A stretch of 42,967 nucleotides of DNA from Pseudomonadota bacterium. Lineage in GTDB: Bacteria; Pseudomonadota; Gammaproteobacteria; Burkholderiales; UBA11063. The stretch is from positions 1 through 42,967 of the forward strand of contig JAUPUP010000216.1 in assembly GCA_030917485.1 (NCBI GenBank), read 5' to 3'. The notes beneath the pieces were generated by a model. It was given only the letters and a program-made list of their open reading frames with translations. It was not told where the DNA came from and made no database searches. The stretch's first letter is position 1. Every line of letters starts with the position of its first letter. The position numbers and the translations under genes were made by a program. This document shows, piece by piece, positions 27,556-36,397 of this stretch.

Positions 27556-28947
27556 ATGAAGAATATACTTAATTGTTGGGCTATTAGTTTAATCTTGTTG
27601 TTAGCAGCATGTGCTAATAATCCATTAGGCTCTTATACCTCTAATATGTCGCCATCTCTTTTGGCCTTATCTAATGGCAATTCTACTCAAGCCGAAAATA
27701 AAATTAGTGGTAAGAATGATTTATTGTATTACTTAGAGCATGGCACTGTTCTGCGTTTATCGGATAAATATACACAAAGTAATAGTGATTTTAGTTTTGC
27801 ACAACAATATATTGATCAATGGGCAGCGAGCTTTCATAATGGAAATTTAGGGTTAGCTGCTGATACGCTTGAAGCAAGTTTAGTCAATGATAAAGTAATA
27901 GACTATGCTGCCAAAGACTATGAAAAAGTTATGCTGCCAACCTATAAAGCATTAAACTATATGGCTTTGGGTGATATTGATTCGGCTCGAATAGAAATTA
28001 CTCGAATGTATAATATTGAGGATATCATACATGACTATAGAGAAGCAGTGTATGCTAAAACCCAGTCTGATGTAGAAAATAGCAATCCTAAAAAAAACAC
28101 TTCTTTTGCCACTTTTGAGCAGGTTGAAAGTATAAATAAGGGCGAATACGATTTTGAAGCGCTCAATTCACCGCAGGTGTTAGCGTTAAAAAATAGTTAT
28201 CAAAATTCATTTAGTCATTATTTAGCGGGCTTTATATTTGAGGCATTACAAGAGCCAAGCTTAGCCCGACCTGGTTATGTAAAAGCTTTGGAGCTTAATC
28301 CAGGTAATAAATTAATTAAACAAAGCATTGATAACGTAGATAAAGCATCCGCCGCAAATAATAACAACATGACGGATTTGTTAATAATAGAAGAAGTGGG
28401 ACATGCACCACAGTTAAAATCAGTCTCTTTTTCTGTTCCTTTCTTTACTACTAGCGGGCAAAATAAATGCAGCAAGCTAATTACAATTTCTTTTCCTCAG
28501 TTAGTATTTGATGCTCAAAACCATTCTGCTGCTGATATTGGAGTAGATGGGCAATCTTTACAGCCTATGCTATTTACTAATTTTGATTTAATGGCAAGTC
28601 GTTATTTGCATGATAATCTACCTAATATATACTTGAGAAACACTCTTAGAGCAGCTAAAGATTTAGCTCTACAACAATCTGTATGTAGTGAAGGCGGCGG
28701 TATTGCTAGTTTAATTACAACTATTGGCACTAAGTTTTTAGGTACTGCTGATGAGCGAACGTGGGTAACCTTGCCACGACAGATTTATGTTACTCGAATT
28801 AAAATGACACGGGGAAAGCACAATATCAGTGTAAATGTAGGCGGTGCTTTTAAACAAATTCGGGTTAATTTAACTAAAAGTTATGCAGTTTTATCTTTAC
28901 GGATTATTGGCAACAGTGTATACTTTAGTCCTGAGCAAAATAAATAA
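27556..28947 (+). CDS. COG3014-type TPR lipoprotein
   Basis: A 463-residue predicted lipoprotein with lipobox LAAC and Cys19 as the first mature residue. After it, DLLYYLEHGTVLRLSDKYTQSN and SLVNDKVIDYAAKDYEKVMLPTYKALNYM-type helices match the uncharacterised COG3014 family, with TPR-like units such as YNIEDIIHDYREAVYAK and SLARPGYVKALELNPGN. The C-terminal part is more strand-rich. COG3014 genes often stand next to ycfL and lpoB, as here. It probably belongs to the envelope assembly group, but the molecular role is unknown. AGG lies about eight bases before the ATG. Confidence 0.75.
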   Translation: MKNILNCWAISLILLLAACANNPLGSYTSNMSPSLLALSNGNSTQAENKISGKNDLLYYLEHGTVLRLSDKYTQSNSDFSFAQQYIDQWAASFHNGNLGLAADTLEASLVNDKVIDYAAKDYEKVMLPTYKALNYMALGDIDSARIEITRMYNIEDIIHDYREAVYAKTQSDVENSNPKKNTSFATFEQVESINKGEYDFEALNSPQVLALKNSYQNSFSHYLAGFIFEALQEPSLARPGYVKALELNPGNKLIKQSIDNVDKASAANNNNMTDLLIIEEVGHAPQLKSVSFSVPFFTTSGQNKCSKLITISFPQLVFDAQNHSAADIGVDGQSLQPMLFTNFDLMASRYLHDNLPNIYLRNTLRAAKDLALQQSVCSEGGGIASLITTIGTKFLGTADERTWVTLPRQIYVTRIKMTRGKHNISVNVGGAFKQIRVNLTKSYAVLSLRIIGNSVYFSPEQNK

Positions 28948-29007
28948 ATTATGAATTAATCAGATTATAGATTGATAAGTGTTAAATAACATAAAAGAGG
29001 AGCGCCA

Positions 29008-29394
29008 ATGCTAAAGAAAATTATTATCTCAGTTGGAATATTAGTAACTTTATTTGGTTGTGCCAATAGTAATACAATAAAAAGTAAAACCGAGGTAGTA
29101 GGTAAAGTTAGAGATATTGAAGTTACTGATTTACGCACCAAACGGGTAAACGGAGTATTTATCGCTCAAGCAACAATTACTAATACCTCAAATGACACGC
29201 CACAGTCGGTTTATTACCGTTGTCATTTTTATGATGCAAATAAGTTTGATTTGAGTGGTGAAGTTCCATGGAATAGTATACAAATTTATGGTAGTCAAAA
29301 ACAAAATATAACTTGTACTTCTGATTTTAAAGAAACTAGCGACTTTCGAGTTGAAATTAGTTCAACTGGTGCTGCAGTGGAAGTATATAAATGA
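29008..29394 (+). CDS. ycfL: YcfL family lipoprotein
   Basis: A 128-residue lipoprotein with lipobox LFGC (Cys18). The mature part is a small beta-sandwich of the YcfL type, with [30 protein letters not shown], then [27 protein letters not shown]-like segments. In enterobacteria ycfL is directly next to lpoB, and here it closes the lpoB cluster. A very strong ribosome site (AGAGGAG) precedes it. The stop codon overlaps the next start (ATGA), which couples an envelope protein to an aminotransferase gene. Confidence 0.8.
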   Translation: MLKKIIISVGILVTLFGCANSNTIKSKTEVVGKVRDIEVTDLRTKRVNGVFIAQATITNTSNDTPQSVYYRCHFYDANKFDLSGEVPWNSIQIYGSQKQNITCTSDFKETSDFRVEISSTGAAVEVYK

Positions 29395-30581
29395 TACAAT
29401 CAGTGATACAACAAGAGTTAGTGTCAAAGAAGTTTCTACCTTTTGCCGTTCCGGATATTGATGAAGATGATATTGCTGCGGTTATCGGCAGTATGCGTTC
29501 TGGCTGGATTACCACTGGACCTAAAACTAAAGAGTTTGAAGAAAAATTTGCGGCATATTTAGGGGGCAATGTTGAAGCAATCGCGGTTAATTCTGCAACT
29601 TCTGGATTACATTTAGCGCTTGAGGCTTGTGGGGTTAAGCCAGGTGATGAGGTGATTGTTCCAACTTTAACTTTTACTGCAACCGCTGAGGTGGTATGTT
29701 ATTTAGGTGCCCATCCGGTGTTCACCGATTGTGATCCAAATAATCTAAATATTGATATTAATCAGATTGAATCTAAAATAACCAGCAAAACTCGTGCGAT
29801 TATAATAGTTCATTTCGGTGGATTACCCTGTGATATGGATAAGATTTTAGCCATTGCTAAACAATATAATTTGCGGGTAATTGAAGATGCTGCGCATACA
29901 CTGCCATCGAAAATAAATAATGTTTTAATTGGGCAGCATGATAGCGATGCAATAGTATATAGCTTTTACGCTACTAAAACCATAACTACTGGTGAAGGTG
30001 GTATGGTTGTAACAAAAAACCCAGAAATTGCCAAGCGCTGCAAAATTATGCGCTTGCATGGAATTAGCCGGGATGCATTTGATCGCTATGTTTCAACTAG
30101 CCCTTCTTGGTATTATGAAGTTGTAGCGCCTGGTTATAAATATAATTTATCTGATATGGCTAGTAGTTTAGGGATTAGTCAATTAGCTAAGGTAGATTTA
30201 TTTCATAAAAAACGCAGTTCTATGGCAAAGCGCTATATAGAAGAACTAGGGGATTTACCTTTAAGGTTGCCTCCAAATGTAAAAAATCCTGTTACTGATG
30301 TTCATTCATGGCATTTATTTGTTATAAATATTTTGGTAGAATCCGGAGTTGCTCGGGATGAGTTTATATTGCGCATGAGTAAGGCCGGAATTGGTACTAG
30401 TGTACATTTTATTCCACTACATATACAGCCATACTGGAAAGAGCAATATAACCTGCAGTCTGGTGATTTTCCGAATGCGATGCATTATTATTCTGGTGCG
30501 GTAAGTTTGCCGTTATATACTAAGATGACGGATGATGATCAAAGTAGGGTAATTGAGACAATCCGAAACATTTTAACGTAA
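29391..30581 (+). CDS. DegT/DnrJ/EryC1 family sugar aminotransferase
   Basis: A PLP-dependent aminotransferase (396 residues) that converts a nucleotide-linked keto-sugar to an amino-sugar for surface glycans. It has the family segments [23 protein letters not shown] and [17 protein letters not shown]. The PLP aspartate is in [11 protein letters not shown]. The catalytic lysine is Lys196 in [14 protein letters not shown]. It is closest in pattern to ArnB/PglE-type enzymes. It overlaps ycfL by 4 bases and is followed by a phosphoglycosyltransferase gene, so the pair probably acts on the same sugar; the substrate cannot be read from sequence. Confidence 0.88.
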   Translation: MIQSVIQQELVSKKFLPFAVPDIDEDDIAAVIGSMRSGWITTGPKTKEFEEKFAAYLGGNVEAIAVNSATSGLHLALEACGVKPGDEVIVPTLTFTATAEVVCYLGAHPVFTDCDPNNLNIDINQIESKITSKTRAIIIVHFGGLPCDMDKILAIAKQYNLRVIEDAAHTLPSKINNVLIGQHDSDAIVYSFYATKTITTGEGGMVVTKNPEIAKRCKIMRLHGISRDAFDRYVSTSPSWYYEVVAPGYKYNLSDMASSLGISQLAKVDLFHKKRSSMAKRYIEELGDLPLRLPPNVKNPVTDVHSWHLFVINILVESGVARDEFILRMSKAGIGTSVHFIPLHIQPYWKEQYNLQSGDFPNAMHYYSGAVSLPLYTKMTDDDQSRVIETIRNILT

Positions 30582-30605
30582 ATTATAATCATGATAAAGT
30601 CTGAG

Positions 30606-30624
30606 ATTGAAAGCCGAAGAGTAT
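30606..30624 (+). repeat. Copy of the moaD-repeat right end before the glycosyltransferase
   Basis: ATTGAAAGCCGAAGAGTAT matches 17 of 19 bases of the right end of the repeat before moaD (39810-39828). In both places the motif stops within one base of an ATG start codon, and its AAGAG may serve as the ribosome site. No left end is seen here. Confidence 0.45.
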
Positions 30625-30625
30625 A

Positions 30626-31222
30626 ATGTTTGTAAAGCGGATGTTTGATGTGGTTTTATCCTGTTTAGGATTGATTATATTAATTCCGCTATTTATTATA
30701 GTTGCTATTTTAATTAAACTTACCTCAACTGGTTCAGTGTTTTTTTGTCAAAATAGAGTTGGTAAAAATGGGGTTATATTTAAAATTATCAAATTCAGGA
30801 CTATGATAGAAGCATCTGGCGCGCAAATTACCATTGGCAAAGATTATCGAATAACCTCTATTGGACATGTACTCAGAAAATTCAAAATTGATGAATTGCC
30901 ACAGTTAGTCAACGTATTTTTAGGTGAAATGTCTTTAGTTGGACCTCGTCCAGAAGTACCCAAATATGTAGCCATTTATCCAGATAGTATTCGTCAAATA
31001 GTTTTATCGGTACGTCCTGGAATCACTGACTGGGCATCGCTTAGTATGATCAATGAAAGTGAAATTTTAGCTAAATCATCCGACCCAGAGGCAGAATATA
31101 TAAACATAATAATGCCGAAAAAATTAGAGTTTGCGGTCAAATATGTACAAACGAGGACGTTTTGGCAAGATTGTGTTATACTGGTTGCCACATTAAAAAA
31201 AATGTATTCTTTGTCTTCTTGA
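30626..31222 (+). CDS. Undecaprenyl-phosphate sugar phosphotransferase (PglC-like)
   Basis: A monotopic phosphoglycosyltransferase (198 residues) that loads the first sugar-1-phosphate onto the lipid carrier at the inner membrane. It has one N-terminal hydrophobic helix (about 8-30) with the Pro turn (IPLF). KIIKFRTM and the catalytic Asp89-Glu90 in KIDELPQL follow, then LGEMSLVGPRPE and RPGITDWASLS. This is the small form without the extra membrane helices of WcaJ and without an acetyltransferase domain as in neisserial PglB. It follows the aminotransferase by 44 bases. Confidence 0.9.
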   Translation: MFVKRMFDVVLSCLGLIILIPLFIIVAILIKLTSTGSVFFCQNRVGKNGVIFKIIKFRTMIEASGAQITIGKDYRITSIGHVLRKFKIDELPQLVNVFLGEMSLVGPRPEVPKYVAIYPDSIRQIVLSVRPGITDWASLSMINESEILAKSSDPEAEYINIIMPKKLEFAVKYVQTRTFWQDCVILVATLKKMYSLSS

Positions 31223-31233
31223 GGTTAAAATAA

Positions 31234-31809
31234 ATGGTGATTTATACAGCAACAGAGCTCAAAAAAATCAGCGCACATATTAAACGAGGTGGTATAATTG
31301 CATATCCAACCGAATATTGTTTTGGTTTGGGTTGTGATCCATTTAACCGTAGAGCAATTGATAAGATTATTCGCCTAAAGGGGCGCAATAAAAATAAAGG
31401 CTTAATTGTTATTGCTGGTGATGTTTCACAGTTAACTCGTTTAGTAGCTAAATTACCTCCCATAGATGAATATTCTAAGTATTGGCCTGGTCCATACACA
31501 CTAATTTTACCTGTATCGCCTAAGGGAGTGCCAAATAATTTAATTGGACAGCATAACAAAATAGCGGTTAGACTATCCGCCTATCAGCCTGTCATACAAT
31601 TATGCAATTTTTTACAAATGCCTTTAGTATCCACTTCGGCAAACTATAGTGGATGTATGCCCGCCAAATACTCTAATGAGGTTATGCACAGAATTAGAAT
31701 CAATAATTGCAGCGATAGTGAGGGCATTATGTTAGTAACTGGTACTACAGGAGGTGCGGTACGTCCTTCGGTTATTATTGATTGGGATAGCGGGCAAATA
31801 TTACGTTGA
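31234..31809 (+). CDS. tsaC: Threonylcarbamoyl-AMP synthase TsaC
   Basis: Makes threonylcarbamoyl-adenylate from threonine, bicarbonate and ATP for the t6A modification of tRNAs reading ANN codons. The 191-residue YrdC-domain protein lacks the C-terminal Sua5 domain, so it is the short TsaC type. Typical segments are GGIIAYPTEYCFGLGCDP, the KxR motif around Lys49 and Arg51 with NKNKGLIVI, WPGPYTLIL and STSANYSG. GAGG lies upstream of the ATG. It is 11 bases after the phosphotransferase gene and so probably shares its transcript. Confidence 0.93.
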   Translation: MVIYTATELKKISAHIKRGGIIAYPTEYCFGLGCDPFNRRAIDKIIRLKGRNKNKGLIVIAGDVSQLTRLVAKLPPIDEYSKYWPGPYTLILPVSPKGVPNNLIGQHNKIAVRLSAYQPVIQLCNFLQMPLVSTSANYSGCMPAKYSNEVMHRIRINNCSDSEGIMLVTGTTGGAVRPSVIIDWDSGQILR

Positions 31810-31854
31810 ATTTTACCATAAATACCGTAACTGGAAACTATAACAGGGAAAATT

Positions 31855-34746
31855 ATGGATACGCAAACTAATACGATAACCGATAAAATTGAAGTAAAAA
31901 CCACAACTTGTTATATGTGCGCATGTCGGTGTGGGATTAAAGTTACTTTAAAGAACGATGAAATCCGTTTTATTCAGGGTAATCCCGATCATCCCTTAAA
32001 TCAGGGGATTTTATGTGCTAAGGGTTCGTCGGGGATTATGAAACAATATTCACCCGCGCGACTTACTCAGCCAATGCGCCGTAAGCATGGCACTAAGCGT
32101 GGAGATGGTGATTTTGAACCAATAAGCTGGGAAGAAACTTTTACCATTTTGGAACAACGCCTGAGTAAAATACGCGCCACAGATCCGAAAAAATTTGGCT
32201 TATTTACCGGACGTGACCAGATGCAGGCATTGACAGGTTTATTTGCTCAGCAGTTTGGCACTCCAAACTATGCTGCTCATGGCGGATTTTGTTCGGTAAA
32301 TATGGCGGCCGGTATGATTTATAGTGTTGGCGGCTCATTTTGGGAGTTTGGCGGTCCAGATTTAGAACAAGCAAAATTATTAATAATGATTGGTACTGCA
32401 GAAGACCATCATTCTAACCCGTTAAAAAAAGAACTATCTAAATTTAAACGTCACGGAGGGCGGTTTATTTCGGTAAACCCGATTCGCACCGGGTATTCAG
32501 CTATTGCTGATGAATGGGTTGCCGTAAAACCTGGTACTGACGGCGCTTTATTAATGGCATTAATTCATCAACTTATTAAAATTGACGGTTTTGATTATGA
32601 GTATATTACTCGTTATACTAATGCGGCTGAGCTAGTAAATATAGATAGCGCTAGTGATTGGGAGGGTTTATTTGTACACCAATCTGGCAAGCGCGACGGT
32701 GCAGATCGTTTGTGGTGGGATAGTGACCAAAACTGTGCGGTATTAAATCATACTCAAACTAATAAACCTGCTTTAACTGGAGAATTTTGTACTAGTGATG
32801 GCATAAAAGTAAAGCCGGCATTTCAGTTGTTGGTTGAGCGTGTAGCGCAATCAACGCCAGAGTGGGCTGCGGCAATTACGGGTATTTCAGCTACTAAAAT
32901 TGAGAGTTTAGCTGCCGAAATGGCAAATATAGTCAAAAATGGGCAAATTGAACTGCCTATTACTTGGACTGATGTATGGGGCATTCAGCATAAAAGCGTT
33001 AAGGGTACTCCGATAGCCTTTCATTCTATGCGCGGCACTGCAGCACACTCTAATGGTTTTCAAACTATACGCGCATTATCTATTTTGATGATACTACTGG
33101 GAACTATTGATGCACCCGGCGGATTTCGGCATAAAGCTCCCTATCCTAAAAGCATTGACTATTTACCCAAACCCCCAAAAAGCACTGCTGATTTTCAGCC
33201 CAATACTCCTTTGAATGGTTCACCGCTGGGCTGGCCTACGAGTCCGGAAGAATTATTTGTTGATGATTCTGGTAATCCGCTACGCTTGGATAAGGGATTT
33301 TCATGGGAATATCCATTGTCAGTGCATGGTTTGTTGCATAATGTGATTACCAATGCTTGGCGTGGAGATCCTTATCATTTAGATACTCTGCTGATATTTA
33401 TGTCTAACCTAGCTTGGAATTCGAGCATGAATACCGGTGAGATTCGTAATATGCTCCAAGATCAACATCCAGATGGAGAATATAAAATTCCTTTTATCGT
33501 TGTATGTGATGCTTTTTCTTCTGAAATGGTACAGTTTGCCGATTTGGTTTTACCCGATACCACCTATCTTGAACGGCATGATGTAATGTCAATTTTGGAT
33601 CGTCCCATTTCTGAGTATGACGGACCTATGGATTCGGTTCGTGTTCCAATTTTACCGCCTAAAGGTCAGTGTAAGCCATTTCAAGAGGTTATAGTAGAGT
33701 TGGCTGGGCGGCTTAATTTGCCTAAATTCATCAATGCTGATGGTAGTCGTAAATTTAAAGATTATCCAGATTTTGTGATTAATTATGAAACCGAACCTGG
33801 TTCTGGAATAGGGTTTTTATCTGGTTGGCGTGGAGCTGATGGTAAAAAAAGCATTAAAGGCGAACCTAACCCCAATCAATGGGATATGTATGCTAATAAT
33901 AACTGTTTTCATCATTATGCAATGCCAGAAGAGCATCATTATTTGCGTAATTTTAATCGCAATTATCAGGAATGGGCTGTTGAGGTTGGATTTTTGCCTA
34001 AAGTAGAACCAATAATGTTGTCAATCTATTCAGAACAATTACAGCATTTTCGTCTTGCAGCGCAAGGGAAACGCACAGGGCGGCAGCCGCCGGATCATTT
34101 GCGTGAACGAATTAAAACTTATTTTGACCCCTTACCTTTTTTCTACCGTCCATTAGAGGAGGCTTATACAGACTTAATTAAATATCCTCTAAATGCAGTG
34201 ACCCAGCGCCCAATGGCGATGTATCACTCATGGGATTCACAAAATGCCTGGTTGCGACAAATTCATGCCCATAACTTTTTGTATATTAATCAACAAACTG
34301 CATCTAAACAGGGGATAGCAGACGGTGATTGGATTTGGGTGGAATCTATGCATGGTAAGGTGCGCTGCATGTGCAAACTTAGTCAGGCAGTAGAGCCTGG
34401 TACAGTATGGACATGGAATGCTATTGGTAAGGCTAAGGGTGCTTGGAGTTTGAGCAAAGATAGTAACGAATCACAAAAAGGATTTTTACTTAATCACCTG
34501 ATTGCCGAAGAATTACCAGAGCAAGTATCAGTGCAGGGTAACCTTGAGCGCTTATCTAACTCGGATCCCGTAACCGGGCAAGCTGGTTGGTATGATGTAA
34601 GGGTACGTATTTATAAAGCTGGTGCAGACGAAGAGCAAATAACTTCTCCGCAATTTATTCCAGCGCAGGATTATCCGGGAATGAAAAAATCACGACCTAA
34701 ATGGTTAACCTATTTTGCAGGTAAGGGAGATACTAATGACCGTTGA
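31855..34746 (+). CDS. soeA: SoeA-like molybdopterin oxidoreductase, large subunit
   Basis: Catalytic subunit (963 residues) of a DMSO-reductase-family enzyme, best matched to cytoplasmic sulfite:quinone oxidoreductase SoeABC. The N-terminal [4Fe-4S] site is Cys19, Cys22, Cys26 and Cys54 (CYMCACRCG and ILCAKG). The molybdenum ligand is probably Cys146 in HGGFCSVNMAAG. There is no Tat signal peptide, so the enzyme should face the cytoplasm, as for SoeA. The C-terminal domain includes HNFLYINQQTASKQGIADGDWIWV, the cofactor-binding barrel. A formate or other oxyanion substrate cannot be excluded. It heads the operon soeA-soeB-soeC-moaA and onward, and overlaps soeB by 11 bases. Confidence 0.82.
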   Translation: MDTQTNTITDKIEVKTTTCYMCACRCGIKVTLKNDEIRFIQGNPDHPLNQGILCAKGSSGIMKQYSPARLTQPMRRKHGTKRGDGDFEPISWEETFTILEQRLSKIRATDPKKFGLFTGRDQMQALTGLFAQQFGTPNYAAHGGFCSVNMAAGMIYSVGGSFWEFGGPDLEQAKLLIMIGTAEDHHSNPLKKELSKFKRHGGRFISVNPIRTGYSAIADEWVAVKPGTDGALLMALIHQLIKIDGFDYEYITRYTNAAELVNIDSASDWEGLFVHQSGKRDGADRLWWDSDQNCAVLNHTQTNKPALTGEFCTSDGIKVKPAFQLLVERVAQSTPEWAAAITGISATKIESLAAEMANIVKNGQIELPITWTDVWGIQHKSVKGTPIAFHSMRGTAAHSNGFQTIRALSILMILLGTIDAPGGFRHKAPYPKSIDYLPKPPKSTADFQPNTPLNGSPLGWPTSPEELFVDDSGNPLRLDKGFSWEYPLSVHGLLHNVITNAWRGDPYHLDTLLIFMSNLAWNSSMNTGEIRNMLQDQHPDGEYKIPFIVVCDAFSSEMVQFADLVLPDTTYLERHDVMSILDRPISEYDGPMDSVRVPILPPKGQCKPFQEVIVELAGRLNLPKFINADGSRKFKDYPDFVINYETEPGSGIGFLSGWRGADGKKSIKGEPNPNQWDMYANNNCFHHYAMPEEHHYLRNFNRNYQEWAVEVGFLPKVEPIMLSIYSEQLQHFRLAAQGKRTGRQPPDHLRERIKTYFDPLPFFYRPLEEAYTDLIKYPLNAVTQRPMAMYHSWDSQNAWLRQIHAHNFLYINQQTASKQGIADGDWIWVESMHGKVRCMCKLSQAVEPGTVWTWNAIGKAKGAWSLSKDSNESQKGFLLNHLIAEELPEQVSVQGNLERLSNSDPVTGQAGWYDVRVRIYKAGADEEQITSPQFIPAQDYPGMKKSRPKWLTYFAGKGDTNDR

Positions 34747-35416
34747 AACTAATTCAAAAACAAAACAATTGGCGCTGGTGATTGATTTAAATGTCTGTGT
34801 TGGATGCCAAGCTTGTGTAACTAGCTGCAAACAATGGAATACATCGGGTACTGCAGGTCCTTTGGCTGATCATAACCCGTATGATGCGGATCCGGTGGGT
34901 ACGTTTTTCAATCGGGTACAAACTTTTGAGGTTGGTGAGTACCCAGATACAGAAGTGGTTCATTTTCCTAAATCATGTTTACATTGTGAAAACCCGCCAT
35001 GTGTACCGGTATGTCCAACTGGAGCAAGCTATAAGCGTGCTGAAGATGGTATTGTGTTGGTTGATTATGATAAATGTATCGGATGCAACTACTGTAGCTG
35101 GGCATGTCCATGGGGGGTGCGTGAGCTCGATGAGTATAAAAAAGTAATGACTAAGTGTACGTTATGCGTGGATAGAATTGATGATGAAACGCTTGAGGAA
35201 CGAGATCGTAAACCGGCATGTGTGTTAGCTTGCCCGACCAATGCGCGTATCTTTGGCGATATTCATGACCCGGAATCAGATGCAGCTAAGGCAATTGAAA
35301 ATCGTGGTGGGTATCAATTGATGCCAGAATGGGAAACTAATCCATCTAACCACTATCTACCCCGGGATAATAAACGCTTTGCTGAACAAAATCAAGCTGC
35401 TGAGGAACAATTATGA
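34736..35416 (+). CDS. soeB: SoeB-like iron-sulfur subunit
   Basis: Electron-transfer subunit (226 residues) linking the molybdenum site to the membrane anchor. Sixteen cysteines fit four [4Fe-4S] clusters: Cys21/24/27/31 (CVGCQACVTSC), Cys81/84/89/93 (CLHCENPPCVPVC), Cys114/117/120/124 (CIGCNYCSWAC) and Cys141/144/162/166. This is the DmsB/NrfC pattern. The ATG at 34736 has AAGGGAG upstream and overlaps the end of soeA. The frame extends 7 codons further to a TTG, which is less likely. It overlaps soeC by 4 bases (ATGA). Confidence 0.92.
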   Translation: MTVETNSKTKQLALVIDLNVCVGCQACVTSCKQWNTSGTAGPLADHNPYDADPVGTFFNRVQTFEVGEYPDTEVVHFPKSCLHCENPPCVPVCPTGASYKRAEDGIVLVDYDKCIGCNYCSWACPWGVRELDEYKKVMTKCTLCVDRIDDETLEERDRKPACVLACPTNARIFGDIHDPESDAAKAIENRGGYQLMPEWETNPSNHYLPRDNKRFAEQNQAAEEQL

Positions 35417-36396
35417 ATCCACCATACTCGGTAATTTTTTTAACCACTTTAATTGGCATGGGGCAAGGATTGTTCTTAGCTCTAATTGTTGAGCAGTTGC
35501 AAGAGCAAATTCAAGGGATTAGCCAAAATCCGCTATTTTTTATAGTAGGTGGAGTAATTGTATTGTTCCTGCTAGTTGGTGGATTAATTGCTTCGTTCTT
35601 TCACTTAGGTCATCCGGAGCGTGCCTGGCGTGCTGCTGCCAAATGGCGCACTTCATGGTTATCCCGCGAAGTAATTGCGCTACCAATATTTATGGCTATA
35701 GTCTTTATTTATACCCTGTTGGAATTGATGCCGCACTATAACATAACGGTGAGCTTTGGCGGCTTAGCTTATACACTGTCATTATTGCTTGGTTTTTTGG
35801 GCTTGTTAAGCATGTTGCTGTTATTTATCTGTACCAGCATGATTTATGCCTGCCTCAGGTTTTTACAGCAATGGCATAGTCCGTTGACTATGATTAATTT
35901 TATATTGATGGGATGTGCGTCTGGCTTTACTTTGGCGGCAACTTTAGCTGCAGCCAAAGCTGTGGCAACAAACCGGCAATTTTGTATTAATCTGGCAGCC
36001 ATAGCGTTTGGCTTAACCTTTCTTGCTTTAATTTTTCGCTTGTTATCTTTAAGGCGTAATAAAAAACTCCGTCCTAAATCAACAGTGCAGTCAGCTTTGG
36101 GTATTAAAAACCCTAAAATTACTCAAACATCATCAGGGGCGATGGCGCCGAGTTACAATCGACACCTATTTAGTCATGGCAAAACCGTGTTGTTTATTCG
36201 CTCAATTAAATGGATTTTTTTAACCATGGGATTTGGCTTACCGCTATTAATATTAATTACTCAATTAAATAATACCTCATTCATAATTATGCTGCTTGCT
36301 TTAGTGGTGCAATATGTGGGCTTGGTAGCTGAACGCTGGTATTTTTTTGCGGATGCCAACCATCCTCAAAATATATATTATCAGGTGATTGCTTAA
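35413..36396 (+). CDS. soeC: SoeC-like DmsC-type membrane anchor
   Basis: A 327-residue integral membrane protein with about eight hydrophobic helices, of the DmsC anchor type that passes electrons to or from the quinone pool. FHLGHPERAWRAAAKWRTSWLSREVIALP is the family signature; its conserved His and Glu lie near residues 69-73. A hydrophilic segment of about 45 residues (about 213-258) interrupts the helices. The C-terminus has the usual LVAERWYFFADANHPQN. Together with soeA and soeB it forms a complete three-subunit enzyme. Confidence 0.88.
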   Translation: MNPPYSVIFLTTLIGMGQGLFLALIVEQLQEQIQGISQNPLFFIVGGVIVLFLLVGGLIASFFHLGHPERAWRAAAKWRTSWLSREVIALPIFMAIVFIYTLLELMPHYNITVSFGGLAYTLSLLLGFLGLLSMLLLFICTSMIYACLRFLQQWHSPLTMINFILMGCASGFTLAATLAAAKAVATNRQFCINLAAIAFGLTFLALIFRLLSLRRNKKLRPKSTVQSALGIKNPKITQTSSGAMAPSYNRHLFSHGKTVLFIRSIKWIFLTMGFGLPLLILITQLNNTSFIIMLLALVVQYVGLVAERWYFFADANHPQNIYYQVIA

Positions 36397-36397
36397 T

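Noticed and set aside
31855-34746. Selenocysteine formate dehydrogenase
   Set aside because: The active-site position is an ordinary Cys in GFCSVN, there is no in-frame TGA, and the three-subunit layout fits SoeABC better.
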